A stretch of DNA of 35,807 nt from Armatimonadota bacterium (lineage in GTDB: Bacteria; Armatimonadota; UBA5829). Location of the stretch: contig JAAYKE010000129.1 of NCBI GenBank assembly GCA_012522575.1, forward strand, positions 1 to 35,807, in the 5' to 3' direction. This document shows, piece after piece, positions 24,470 through 33,278 of this stretch. The notes beneath the pieces are model-generated. The model was not told where the DNA came from. It ran no database searches and worked only from the letters and a program-made list of their open reading frames with translations. Numbering within the stretch: the stretch's first letter is position 1; every line of letters starts with the position of its first letter. A program made the position numbers and the translations under genes.

Positions 24470-27376
24470 ATGAAGAGGATCCACCCATTGATTAACGAAA
24501 AACTCAACAATCTCAGCAAACAGATATCTTCTCCGGTGCCATTCTGGTTTTTGAACGGGCATATCGAGGAACGGCATGTGGTGCACGAGTTCGATTTGAT
24601 GGCCGAAAAAGGGGTCATCGATGTGATAGTTCACCCGCGCTATGGGATGCAGTGCGAGTATCTCTCCGATGAATGGTTCGAGATTTTTGGCTGGTGCGTG
24701 CGCGAGGCAAAAAAACGCGGGATGTGGGTGTGGATCTATGATGAATTGAACTGGCCCAGCGGCACTGCGGGGATGACCGTAATGGAAGCTGATCCGAATT
24801 ATCGCGGCAAATATCTTGCTGTCGAGCAAGTCCGCCTCAGCGAGATCGACTTCGACGCCTTTGAGCCTGGAATGTATATGATAGCGGCTAACATCGAAGG
24901 GGAAGAGATCACCAAAACGCGCATAATCGAGGATATCGCGTCGGCAAAAGCGCTTAACGGCAACTGGATGCTGTTCAACTGCACGCTCAAATATGATGAG
25001 TTTTATATCGATACGCTGTCTTACGATGCTGTAAACTACTTCAAGCGCGTCACCTATGACGAATACTTCAATCGATATGGAGATGAGTTTGGAAAGTCGA
25101 TCAGGGCCATATTCACGGACGAGCCGTCTATATACTGGGTGAGCGTGGGTTACGACGACTGGAACCTGCCCTATACAGAAGATTACTTCTCAACCTTTGA
25201 GGCCAAATATGGCTATAGCCCGATATCAATGATCCCTCATCTGTTCTATCCGGGAGCCAAAGGGACCGCGTTCAGGGCGGATTATTGGGAACACGCCGGT
25301 TTTCTGTTGAACGAGCGCTATCACGGCAATCTGGGGGGATGGTGCAGGGAACACGGGATAATTTATACAGGCCATAATAATCACGAGGAGCCGCTGCGGT
25401 ATCAGATTCGTTATCAGGGAGATGCGTTCGGGCTTATGCGTGAACTCGATATCCCCGGAGTGGATCATCTCGAAAAGGCCACGCTGGGCAACAGGTGGAT
25501 CTCCATTATCGGGCATAAGATTTGTTCGTCGGCTGCTCACTTTGACGGCAAAGCCAGGTGTATGAGCGAGAGCTTCGGCCTGACGGAGTGGGATGCTACT
25601 TTCGAGAACTTCAAACGAATCACCGACTGGCAGTATGCTCTGGGCATAAACCTGCTCATCCCGCACGCCGTATTTCATACTATTTCGTCCATGACCAAGC
25701 GGGAAAGCCCTCCGAGCATCTTCCGACCATCCCCTCTCTGGGCGGATTTCGACTATTTTTCTGAGTATGTTCGCAATCTGGAGTCGATGCTGTGCGGCGG
25801 ACGACACCTGTGCAAGGTGGCGGTGATGTTCCCGTCAAGCGGGCTGTGGGCGAGCTATCAATCGGATCGAAAGACCTCTGAGTTCGAATATATGGACAAC
25901 TTCCTCAATTCCCTGTGTCTGGAGTTGGTGAAAAACCAGATCGACTTCGACCTGGTGGATTATACAGCCCTGACCTATGCCGGTCTTGACGATGGCAAAC
26001 TCAGACTGGCCGATGAGGAGTATGAATATCTGATCGTGCCGCCTACCGCATATATTCGTCCCAATGAGATCGAGAGACTGATTGAGATTGTGGAATCGGG
26101 AGTGCATACCACGCTTTTCCATCAGGCGATGGAGCCATTGCGTGAAAATTTGCCGGAGAAAATGCGCGGAGCGAGCTTTGTGCGCAGCGAAGAACTGGAG
26201 GCGTTCGTCGCCCGGATCAAAAAGCAGCTTGATGAAGATATACAGATATCAGGAGGCGGCGCGGAGGATATAATGCTATATCGTCGCGCCCTCAGATTCG
26301 AGGAAAACGGCCCGGAACATAAAGTAACGTTTATGCTCAACAGGTCAGAGAAACATCGCAAGGTGTCCGTGACGCTCGAAAACTACCCAGTCCCGGCGGT
26401 CTTCGATCAGGAGACGGGGATATTCACAAAGCTCGACGCCAGAAATATGGGCAAAAAGAGTATGTGCCAATTGCGTTTCCAGCCTAATCAGAGCTATTTC
26501 ATCGTGAGCGGAATCACCGAAGCGGAAGAGCCTAGGCAGATCAATGACGAGGCCGTGCCGATTGATATTCGTAACCTGAAGCTCGATATTCCGCATAACG
26601 TCGCCTCGCTGTATTCGTTCGTATATACAAAGCCCGGCGGAGAGGTGCAGGAGGTCGATGTGCGCGCCTATCCACGCTATATTCCGGTCAACTGGGACCC
26701 CAACAAGCCGGACTTTGATTCTTTCGCGGGGACGTATGAGACTACGGTGTTTCTGGACTTTGCGCCGGGCGATGAAGGCTCTATCGCGATGATGGTGGAC
26801 AGGGATTTTGCCGAGTGTGAGGTCTTTATCAACGAGCAAAAAGTCGACCTTAAACCTGCTAACGCGCTAACCGAGGGAGCATTTCTGACGGATCCTGAGG
26901 ATATGGTGGCAGGCGTCGGCGGGCTGATGAAACAAGGGCTGAATCGGCTGAAGGTGGTATCTCCCACCAAGCTCAGCGAACCTTTGCGGCTGGTCGGTGA
27001 TTTTTGCGTGGGCATAGCCGGAAAACACGTCAGGCTATCGTCGTCGGCGCAGACAGACCCGATGCGCGTGGAGGAAACCTATCCGTTCTATTCGGGAGTG
27101 ATGACCTATCGCGCAGAGTTCGAACTAAACGAGCCACACGAGCGGCTTACGCTTAATCTGCATACGGTTAACGACGCTGTGAGGCTGCGGGTTAACGGGG
27201 AAGATGCAGGAAGACGTCTATGGCAGCCCTATGTGTTTGAGATAGCGAAGTTTGCACGGCCCGGCGTAAATGTGGTGGAGATCGAGGTGCGCAACAATAT
27301 GGCGAACCTGATCCACGGCAACCCGCGACCGATGGGATTGAGGCAGATGCCGAGTCTGGCGGGGGATGGGGGGTAG
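24470..27376 (+). CDS. GH106-like glycoside hydrolase (alpha-L-rhamnosidase family)
   Basis: Protein of 968 residues without a signal peptide. The N-terminal half is a TIM-barrel of the GH106 style: SPVPFWFLNGHI (21-32), VIDVIVHPRYGM (49-60), MWVWIYDELNWPSGTAGM (85-102) and AIFTDEPSIYW (about 213-223), which carries acidic catalytic candidates. The C-terminal 300 residues are beta-sandwich, ending in a GH2-like sugar-binding domain with LNLHTVNDAVRLRVNGEDAG. Known GH106 enzymes release L-rhamnose from plant or bacterial glycans; substrate here is an inference. It is the second gene after the large secreted protein. A related unclassified barrel family cannot be excluded. Confidence 0.72.
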   Translation: MKRIHPLINEKLNNLSKQISSPVPFWFLNGHIEERHVVHEFDLMAEKGVIDVIVHPRYGMQCEYLSDEWFEIFGWCVREAKKRGMWVWIYDELNWPSGTAGMTVMEADPNYRGKYLAVEQVRLSEIDFDAFEPGMYMIAANIEGEEITKTRIIEDIASAKALNGNWMLFNCTLKYDEFYIDTLSYDAVNYFKRVTYDEYFNRYGDEFGKSIRAIFTDEPSIYWVSVGYDDWNLPYTEDYFSTFEAKYGYSPISMIPHLFYPGAKGTAFRADYWEHAGFLLNERYHGNLGGWCREHGIIYTGHNNHEEPLRYQIRYQGDAFGLMRELDIPGVDHLEKATLGNRWISIIGHKICSSAAHFDGKARCMSESFGLTEWDATFENFKRITDWQYALGINLLIPHAVFHTISSMTKRESPPSIFRPSPLWADFDYFSEYVRNLESMLCGGRHLCKVAVMFPSSGLWASYQSDRKTSEFEYMDNFLNSLCLELVKNQIDFDLVDYTALTYAGLDDGKLRLADEEYEYLIVPPTAYIRPNEIERLIEIVESGVHTTLFHQAMEPLRENLPEKMRGASFVRSEELEAFVARIKKQLDEDIQISGGGAEDIMLYRRALRFEENGPEHKVTFMLNRSEKHRKVSVTLENYPVPAVFDQETGIFTKLDARNMGKKSMCQLRFQPNQSYFIVSGITEAEEPRQINDEAVPIDIRNLKLDIPHNVASLYSFVYTKPGGEVQEVDVRAYPRYIPVNWDPNKPDFDSFAGTYETTVFLDFAPGDEGSIAMMVDRDFAECEVFINEQKVDLKPANALTEGAFLTDPEDMVAGVGGLMKQGLNRLKVVSPTKLSEPLRLVGDFCVGIAGKHVRLSSSAQTDPMRVEETYPFYSGVMTYRAEFELNEPHERLTLNLHTVNDAVRLRVNGEDAGRRLWQPYVFEIAKFARPGVNVVEIEVRNNMANLIHGNPRPMGLRQMPSLAGDGG

Positions 27377-27464
27377 GATTAAGCAGAGGTAGTGTGGGGT
27401 TGGTGGTGTGATGACGAGAGCATCTTGCGTATAGATAGGGCGGAGATGCGGTGGCTCCGGCGGT

Positions 27465-27641
27465 ATCGGGAAAGGGGGAAGCTGTCTCATAAGTCCCTGA
27501 ACAGGTTATTCTGGTCAGGATCTGGACGTTCCGGAAGTCCAAAAAGTCGCGAAAGGCCACTTCTCGACCATTTTCGCAAGTCGTTTTCAGAATGTGCTTA
27601 CGCCAAATGACTTTTGGGACAGCTTCAGGGTTTCCCGAAAC
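27465..27641 (+). mobile_element. MITE-like element, copy 1
   Basis: The core 27481-27623 begins GCTGTCTCATAAGTCC and ends GACTTTTGGGACAGC, imperfect terminal inverted repeats. Outside the core, TATCGGGAAAG on the left mirrors CTTCAGGGTTTCCCGAAA on the right, so the full element may be about 175 bases. It shares about 85-90 percent of its core with the copies at 29315 and 32344. There is no transposase. The rest of the 27377-27698 gap holds nothing recognisable. Confidence 0.8.
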
Positions 27642-27698
27642 AACAGAAGGCTAGTAGCAGCCTAACGTATCTCTTTTGTTCAACCATTTCTACGGTAC

Positions 27699-29024
27699 CT
27701 ATATCGATGAAGCGCATAAGAAAGGTCGGGCGATTTTGACTTCGATCTCCGATCCATTTGCATCCACCAATTCCACAGCGAACTGAAAATCAATGTACGT
27801 CTTGAGTCCTTCCTGCTTCACTAGAGACAGCGATGCTCCTCTGACGAGATCATCAATCATCTGGCGCTGTGCCGCCGTGAGCTGATCGCGTGACAAACGC
27901 ATCTCATGATCATAGAGTATCCGCCTTTGCTCCTCGGTGAGAGAGTCTAGCAGATCGGCTAGCTTCTTCACGTCAGCGGCAACCTCAGCCCAGCCGGATG
28001 TCTCCGGAAGTTCCTCTGCCTTGGGAGCCGCCAGGTTCCGCTCCGCCAACACTGATCCAAACAGCCGTAGTTGCAGATCCGGGTGGCCGCCTTGAATAAC
28101 CCTGATCTGGCTTGCTAATAGATCGTCTTTTAGGCCACCAAAATCTACTATGTATGATCGAGAAGATGCAGCGCATACAATACACCATTCTTTCTGTCTG
28201 GCGACCTCTTCGTACCACGTGTGCAACTGCATTCGCTCCCGCTTGATGACAAGCGATAGATTATAAGCGAGGTTCGTAGACGTCAAAGAAGTGTCAGCAT
28301 CGCTATCATCCGTCGGCGCATAGGGTACCACTGGTAGGATGAAGACCCGTGATTGGTCGCTGATGGACGGGCGATAGATGCCAAGATTGCTGCCGACAAC
28401 GAAACGCACCCAGACTCCTGGAGCTATCTTGCCGTCACGCAAGACATCTGCCCCCAGATGCTTCGTCGCATCGGCCTCTGTGACGGCCTTGCTCACAAAA
28501 GCCCTTTGAGCTTCAGTCAGCGTCTCAGCCCTTCGGAAGCCAGCAAGAAGATCCTCCGCACACAATGGAGGAACCTCTTTGAGGCGATTCATACCGTGAT
28601 ACCGGCTCAGAGTAGTCACTGCGAATTGTGCCCATTTGAATGCCTCGCGTCCAGACTGACGTTGAGCCGCTAGAGCACGACCAGTGACTACCGATTTCAG
28701 ATAGCCGCCACCCGCTGGTGCCAGGAATTGAGTCCCGTCTGCGAACTTTCTGAGGCTCCAACCGGCAGAAAAAGCCAGCGCTCGCAGCAAGTCATCAGCC
28801 CTGCATGTGTCGTCTGTCAGCAGAGAAATGTCAGTTGCAGTCAACTGCTTAGAGCAATCCACCTTCGCAGAAGGGTTTGCTGACCGAATCTGCGCAAGGA
28901 GATCGTCAGTAGTAGTGATGTTTTTCCAGACTGGCACTGCTATCTCAGCGGCCGCAGTCGATGCCTCAGCACAGCATGTGATCAACAGCACAAACAGAGA
29001 CAAGTGAAGAGCATATAATCGCAT
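27699..29024 (-). CDS. Secreted protein of unknown function
   Basis: Exported protein of 441 residues. A signal peptide covers about 1-24 (MRLYALHLSLFVLLITCC, possibly a lipoprotein-like cysteine pair). The N-terminal 100 residues resemble a substrate or secretin-like small domain (TTTDDLLAQIRSANPSAK, then LLTDDTCRADDLLRALAFSA). A helical C-terminal portion has two LTxxQ-like motifs (DSLTEEQRRILYDHE, DQLTAAQRQMI). I recognise no enzyme motif. The ATG at 29024 has an AAAGGCAGG site before it and lies two bases after the stop of a truncated upstream frame. Two same-orientation MITE copies bracket the gene, about 58 bases beyond its 3' end and about 290 bases before its start, which suggests the neighbourhood has been rearranged. 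Confidence 0.7.
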   Translation of the reverse strand: MRLYALHLSLFVLLITCCAEASTAAAEIAVPVWKNITTTDDLLAQIRSANPSAKVDCSKQLTATDISLLTDDTCRADDLLRALAFSAGWSLRKFADGTQFLAPAGGGYLKSVVTGRALAAQRQSGREAFKWAQFAVTTLSRYHGMNRLKEVPPLCAEDLLAGFRRAETLTEAQRAFVSKAVTEADATKHLGADVLRDGKIAPGVWVRFVVGSNLGIYRPSISDQSRVFILPVVPYAPTDDSDADTSLTSTNLAYNLSLVIKRERMQLHTWYEEVARQKEWCIVCAASSRSYIVDFGGLKDDLLASQIRVIQGGHPDLQLRLFGSVLAERNLAAPKAEELPETSGWAEVAADVKKLADLLDSLTEEQRRILYDHEMRLSRDQLTAAQRQMIDDLVRGASLSLVKQEGLKTYIDFQFAVELVDANGSEIEVKIARPFLCASSI

Positions 29025-29026
29025 GG

Positions 29027-29314
29027 CTATCTTGCCTGCCTTTCTCCGGTTAATCCAGTCCCTGCTAGATGCAGGTTCCTAAGTGCGTGCTCACAGTAGA
29101 TCAAACTCCGTAGGTACGGACACGGCGTGCCATCTACAGGAGTGAGAGCATCCGTGCATGGATCCCATTCCTGATCCAGATAAAACTCCTTGTTCTTAAC
29201 CTGGTACGTCACATCTGACTTTGTCTTGATGTATGTCTTCCCATCAGCAGGATCTGTCTGCGATTCCTCTGCGATGACTGTCAGCGTGCCGGACGCCTCT
29301 TGGTTCTTTCGTTG
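29027..29314 (-). pseudogene. 3' remnant of a gene cut by MITE copy 2
   Basis: The minus-strand frame is open from the MITE edge at about 29314 to a TAG at 29027 and has coding character, including ESQTDPADGKTYIKTKSDVT and KEFYLDQEWDPCTDALTPVD. Upstream the same frame enters the MITE and meets a stop there, and no good start codon or ribosome-binding site exists. The most economical reading is that the 5' part of the gene was lost when the element inserted. It is positioned as the upstream member of an operon with the secreted 441-residue protein. Family not recognised. Confidence 0.55.
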
Positions 29315-29491
29315 TTTCGGGAAACCCTCAGGCTGTCTCAGAAGTCCCTGAACAGGATATTCTGGTCAGGATCTGGACGTTCCAGGAGTCCAAAAAGTCG
29401 CGAGAGGCCACTTCTCGGCCATTCTCGCAAGCCGTTTTTCAGAATGCGCTTCCGCCAATGACTTTTGAGACAGCTTCCCCTTTCCCGAAAC
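29315..29491 (+). mobile_element. MITE-like element, copy 2
   Basis: The core 29332-29473 runs from GGCTGTCTCAGAAGTCCCTG to GACTTTTGAGACAGC. The outer arms TTTCGGGAAACCCT and TTCCCCTTTCCCGAAA are inverted, supporting a longer terminal repeat than the core alone. It lies in the same orientation as copy 1. Confidence 0.82.
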
Positions 29492-29570
29492 GGCGAACCA
29501 CAGGAATACCCTGCGCCAAATAATCATCATCCTGCATAAACAATTACTGTCATCCTGCCCTACCTTTTAT

Positions 29571-29647
29571 GTCATCCTGCGCGAAGTCGCAGGATCACCC
29601 TCCGCCTGTACTCTCTCGTGGATTCCGCGACTGCGCGCGGAATGACA
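29571..29647. repeat. Palindromic GTCATCCTGC repeat
   Basis: TGTCATCCTGCGCGAAGTCG at the left and GCGCGCGGAATGACA at the right form inverted ends of a 77-base unit. Two more partial CATCCTGC units precede it (from about 29528 and 29549). The ends resemble those of the TCATTTCGAACG repeats elsewhere in the window, so this is probably a distant member of the same family. Confidence 0.65.
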
Positions 29648-29664
29648 AAGTTGTACAGTACGGC

Positions 29665-29719
29665 TTGCTTCGCAATCGTGACCTTCGGTCACGCTCCGGT
29701 TGCGTGCAATCCGAAGCAA
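29665..29719. other. Nested hairpin in intergenic DNA
   Basis: TTGCTTCG (29665-29672) pairs with CGAAGCAA (29712-29719), and inside it GTGACC-TTC-GGTCAC (29678-29692) forms a second stem. There is no T tract. It may be a structured repeat or small RNA; nothing else is visible between 29720 and 29900. Confidence 0.45.
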
Positions 29720-29906
29720 CCAATATAGTATAGACTTCACATTTAGAGACGATTGTTCCTCCTGTTAATCGCCATTGTGTGTAATTTTTTTTGAGTTGTT
29801 GTCACGTTGCTTTGAACTACTTCGGATACGCCTTGCATTGTCAGTTGTCACTATCATAAAACATTTACACGACGCATAAGAAAGCTGTGTGAGTCTGGGT
29901 TGGGCG

Positions 29907-29935
29907 TTGACAGACTAAAATTATGTGTGCATAAT
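29907..29935 (+). promoter_or_regulatory. Sigma70-type promoter of the tandem FGE-fold gene
   Basis: Perfect -35 TTGACA (29907-29912), a 17-base spacer and -10 CATAAT (29930-29935), 80 bases before the GTG start at 30016. Confidence 0.72.
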
Positions 29936-30015
29936 ACAAGAGTTGGCAATAGAAACGCTACAATGACGCCAAAGTGAGCCACTCTCGCCGTAATCTGCAT
30001 TGGAGGGGATGTGTT

Positions 30016-32307
30016 GTGAAAAATATTCTACTTGCACTCACAATTGTGGGCATCATCGTTATAAGCGGCATTGCTTATGCCGATGTGAACCCTTGCGAGA
30101 TGATCTACATTCCCGCTGGTTCCTTTTTAATGGGCAACATAGGCAACGAGCCATTCAGTCTTCCCGATGAATTCCCGTTGCATTCCGTATATATGTCTGC
30201 ATATTACATCGGCAAATATCCGGTGACGCGAGGCGAATATCGTCAGTTTATTGAAGCAGGCGGCTACTTTAACCCATCTTATTGGTCAGCTGATGGCTGG
30301 CTCCAGAAGGAATTTCGCGGCTGGACACAACCTCTGTATTGGGCTGCGGAACAACAGTGGAGAACTGGATGGCCCTTCACCCAAACGGACGATCACCCTG
30401 TGGTTGGTGTAAGTGTCTACGAGGCTGAAGCTTTCTGCAACTGGGCTGGCGGACATTTGCCCACGGAGGCACAGTGGGAAAAAGCAGCCAGAGGAACTGG
30501 CAATCCGCCGAATATATATCCCTGGGGCGACGTATGGGATGCGGAAAAATGTAACAATCTGCGTGATAACAATCCCGCTGGCGGCGGATATGACGCCTGG
30601 TGTACGTCTCCGGTAGGCAGCTATCCGGACGGGGCGAGTCCTTACGGATGCATGGATATGGCAGGCAATGTTCATGAGTTCTGCAAGGATGCGTACCAGT
30701 ACGATTATTATTCTCAAACACCCGTTGGCGGCTGGATTGACCCCCTGGCGACTGCAACAGGCGTTCCGGTAGTAAGAGGGGGAAGTTTCCTGGGCAGTGA
30801 TCTAAACACCCGCTGTTCTTGTCGCGGACAATCTATGTATGATCGATGGTACCATTATGGCTTCCGCTTAGCCCGCCAGTCCGATTCGCCTTCCGACTAT
30901 GTAAGCATTAGCGAAGCTAAAAAGATGCCTGATGAATCAACGGTATACGTGAGCGGCATTGTTACATTAACCCAGGATACCGGCTACATATATATTGAAG
31001 ACGAGAACCGTATAAGCGGGATTCGCATTCAAACTCCCAATCAAGACATACTGCCAGGCGACAAAGTATACGCGTGGGGCGTTGTGAGGACCGATGCCAA
31101 TGCGGAGCGCTATCTCGAAAAACTGGTTATCAGCACATCGGGCAAAGGAGTTGTCGCGCCGCTTTGTTTAACAAATAAATCTCTTGGCGGAGGCGCTTTC
31201 GGCAATGTATCGGAGGGGAAAGGTCAGCGTGGGGTAACTGGAGGAACCGGGCTTAACAATATCGGCCTGCTGGTGCGCACTACGGGTGTCTGCAGCTTCA
31301 TCAACGAGCACAAATTTAGATTGAACGATGGGTCAGGGGTCGTTGTGCTTTGCGAAACACCTCCGGGAATCACTGTAAGCCCGGCCTGGCAGCATGTAGT
31401 CGTTACTGGAATCAGCTCAATACAAAAGAATGGGGATAATTACGAGCGCCTGCTCAAAGTTCGCTCAATTGACTATAACATCGAAATGATCGACATCCCG
31501 ACAGGCTCTTTTTTAATGGGCAACAACGGCTCTGAGTCTTATAGCTATCCCAGCGAACTGCCTCAACATTCCGTATATCTGTCCGAATATTCTATCAGCA
31601 AATATCAGATTACCAGGGGGCAGTATCGTGCATTTATGGACGCAGGCGGTTACACCAACCCTGCTTACTGGTCGCTTGATGGATGGAATTGGAGGTTGTC
31701 TGCAAACTCCTTCTATCCGGAAGTCGGCCCGCCTCGTATACAGCCAAGCTATTGGGCAGCAAGGCAGTCTTGGGGCGGCGGCGGGGTATTTAGTCAAACC
31801 GACGACCATCCCGTTGTTGGGGTGAGTTATTACGAGGCTGAGGCTTTTTGTAACTGGGCTGGAGGCTGCCTGCCAACAGAAGCCCAGTGGGAAAAAGCGG
31901 CCAGGTGGACTGGAAGTAGCCCGAATGTATATCCCTGGGGCAACGTATGGGATGCTGAGAAATGCAATAACTACTATGACCACAATCCGGCTGGCGGGGG
32001 TTATTTTAGATTTCAGACCGCCCCAGTTGGCAGCTATCCAGCGGGGATAAGCCCATACGGTTGTCACGATATGGCAGGCAATATTTGGGAGTGGTGTAAA
32101 GATTGGTACAGCGATAGCTATTATTCTGAGAGTCCAACGGGCGGTTGGGTGGATCCTCGGGGACCGGAGTCCGGCAGTTCCCGAAGTCACCGCGGTGGCT
32201 ACTGGTATGGCGATGAAAACGACTGCCGTTGCGCATATCGTCGGTATAATGATCCGGATTACTCCTATTACTCTCTGGGGTTCCGCTTAGCCCGTAAGGC
32301 CCGATAA
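30016..32307 (+). CDS. Secreted protein with two FGE/SUMF1-fold domains and a central OB-like domain
   Basis: Exported protein of 763 residues. The GTG at 30016 has GGAGGGG 7 bases upstream and opens a signal peptide (about 1-22). Domain 1 (about 28-290) and domain 2 (about 490-763) are both of the formylglycine-generating-enzyme/sulfatase-modifying fold and very alike. Each has IPAGSFLMGN, a TDDHPVVGVS segment, EAEAFCNWAGG, LPTEAQWEKAAR, YPWG, GC.DMAGN and a final GFRLAR. Between them, residues about 295-480 contain OB-like strands (VSGIVTLTQDTGYIYIEDEN). The paired active-site cysteines of true FGE are not evident, so a binding or structural role is more likely than sulfatase activation. 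Domain duplication is obvious; the ligand is unknown. Confidence 0.85.
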   Translation: MKNILLALTIVGIIVISGIAYADVNPCEMIYIPAGSFLMGNIGNEPFSLPDEFPLHSVYMSAYYIGKYPVTRGEYRQFIEAGGYFNPSYWSADGWLQKEFRGWTQPLYWAAEQQWRTGWPFTQTDDHPVVGVSVYEAEAFCNWAGGHLPTEAQWEKAARGTGNPPNIYPWGDVWDAEKCNNLRDNNPAGGGYDAWCTSPVGSYPDGASPYGCMDMAGNVHEFCKDAYQYDYYSQTPVGGWIDPLATATGVPVVRGGSFLGSDLNTRCSCRGQSMYDRWYHYGFRLARQSDSPSDYVSISEAKKMPDESTVYVSGIVTLTQDTGYIYIEDENRISGIRIQTPNQDILPGDKVYAWGVVRTDANAERYLEKLVISTSGKGVVAPLCLTNKSLGGGAFGNVSEGKGQRGVTGGTGLNNIGLLVRTTGVCSFINEHKFRLNDGSGVVVLCETPPGITVSPAWQHVVVTGISSIQKNGDNYERLLKVRSIDYNIEMIDIPTGSFLMGNNGSESYSYPSELPQHSVYLSEYSISKYQITRGQYRAFMDAGGYTNPAYWSLDGWNWRLSANSFYPEVGPPRIQPSYWAARQSWGGGGVFSQTDDHPVVGVSYYEAEAFCNWAGGCLPTEAQWEKAARWTGSSPNVYPWGNVWDAEKCNNYYDHNPAGGGYFRFQTAPVGSYPAGISPYGCHDMAGNIWEWCKDWYSDSYYSESPTGGWVDPRGPESGSSRSHRGGYWYGDENDCRCAYRRYNDPDYSYYSLGFRLARKAR

Positions 32308-32343
32308 TCCGCTGAAAATATTGGTTGCTTCGGTTGTTGGGGA

Positions 32344-32506
32344 GGCTGTCTCAAAACTCATTTGGCGGAAGCGCATTCTGAAAAACGGCTTGCGAAAATG
32401 GTCGAGAAGTGGCCTCTCGCGGCTTTTTGGACTTCTGGAACGTCCAGATACTGGCCAGAGTATCCTGTTTAGGGACATCTTAGACAGCTTCAGGGTTTCC
32501 CGAAAG
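32344..32506 (-). mobile_element. MITE-like element, copy 3 (inverted)
   Basis: The core 32344-32488 is the reverse complement of copies 1 and 2, running from GGCTGTCTCAAAACTCATTT to TTAGACAGC, with CTTCAGGGTTTCCCGAAA beyond. It starts about 36 bases after the FGE-fold gene and fills most of the gap before the next gene. No transposase. Confidence 0.8.
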
Positions 32507-32585
32507 AACTAAGCACTTGGCCTAGATACCTCTTCGGCCTGCAACAACGGTTTTCCGACAGGACCATGGTTCAAATAGGTGATGC

Positions 32586-33083
32586 ATGACGAAACAAGGA
32601 GAATACAACATCCTTAGTCGGGCGGATATGATCGCCATGACTGTAATAATGGCCTTGTTCGCCGCTCTTTCTCTGGCTTTAATTCTTGCCAGGTGGTCCT
32701 GGATTTCTTCTACAATCGGAGCCCTTGTCCTGCTTGGGACTCTTATGCTTGCGGACACACTGAAGCGAGTGCTTCATATAGCGGACGACGGTTTGTCTGT
32801 AACCACGCTCTTTCATCAACGGGGAAAGTTGCTTGCATGGGATTCCATTGAGAGAGTACTAGTGAGTCGCAAAAGAGGTGGCCATACCGTCAGAAGAGTT
32901 CTTATCGTCAGTCGCAATCCAAAACTGCCGCTGGAGTCAGTGTACGATGAGAGGCGAGGAACTCTGCATGAACCACTTGGTCGACGAATAATCGCGATTC
33001 CCGGAAATGCACCTGACTTGCTCGCAGTGTTGCAGCATCTGCAAGACCGAGTTCCCAATGCATTCTCGAGTGGCGCAAGATGA
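32586..33083 (+). CDS. Two-pass membrane protein with PH-like cytoplasmic domain
   Basis: Protein of 165 residues. Two hydrophobic helices lie at about 15-35 and 40-57 (MTVIMALFAALSLALILARW, IGALVLLGTLMLADTL). A beta-rich domain follows whose pattern (ISSDGLSV-like IADDGLSVTTLFHQRGKLLA, W-D-SIERVLVSRKRG) resembles bacterial PH domains of the DUF304/bPH2 type. The protein encoded at 34402 has the same plan. The ATG has AGGTGA just upstream. It overlaps the next small gene by four bases (ATGA), so they are co-translated. It is the first of a series of small membrane proteins; function unknown. Confidence 0.6.
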   Translation: MTKQGEYNILSRADMIAMTVIMALFAALSLALILARWSWISSTIGALVLLGTLMLADTLKRVLHIADDGLSVTTLFHQRGKLLAWDSIERVLVSRKRGGHTVRRVLIVSRNPKLPLESVYDERRGTLHEPLGRRIIAIPGNAPDLLAVLQHLQDRVPNAFSSGAR

Positions 33084-33229
33084 ATGCTGAGAAGATTCTT
33101 TTGGCATCAGCATCTGTATGTGCTGTCTGGCTTGCAATGTTGATGCGGCGCAAGGGAGATAGGCTGGGTGCTATTGAGCATGTTTTGCTCGCATTGGGTT
33201 TGCAGACCTTTGGAGTTCCCCCGAAATAA
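33080..33229 (+). CDS. Small protein of 49 residues
   Basis: The ATG at 33080 overlaps the stop of the previous gene as ATGA, which indicates translational coupling. The product has a hydrophobic N-terminal half (KILLASASVCAVWLAMLMRR) followed by a short amphipathic tail ending FGVPPK. The last bases (CCCCCGAAATAATGGACACC) resemble the outer end of an IS3-type insertion sequence, so the original C-terminus may have been altered. Function unknown. Confidence 0.45.
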   Translation: MNAEKILLASASVCAVWLAMLMRRKGDRLGAIEHVLLALGLQTFGVPPK

Positions 33230-33278
33230 TGGACACCCCAAGTATAATGGACTGTAAGGCTCACGAAAGGAGATTAGG

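Noticed and set aside
30016-32307. Functional formylglycine-generating enzyme
   Set aside because: Only the fold is present; the characteristic cysteine pair is not evident and no sulfatase is nearby.
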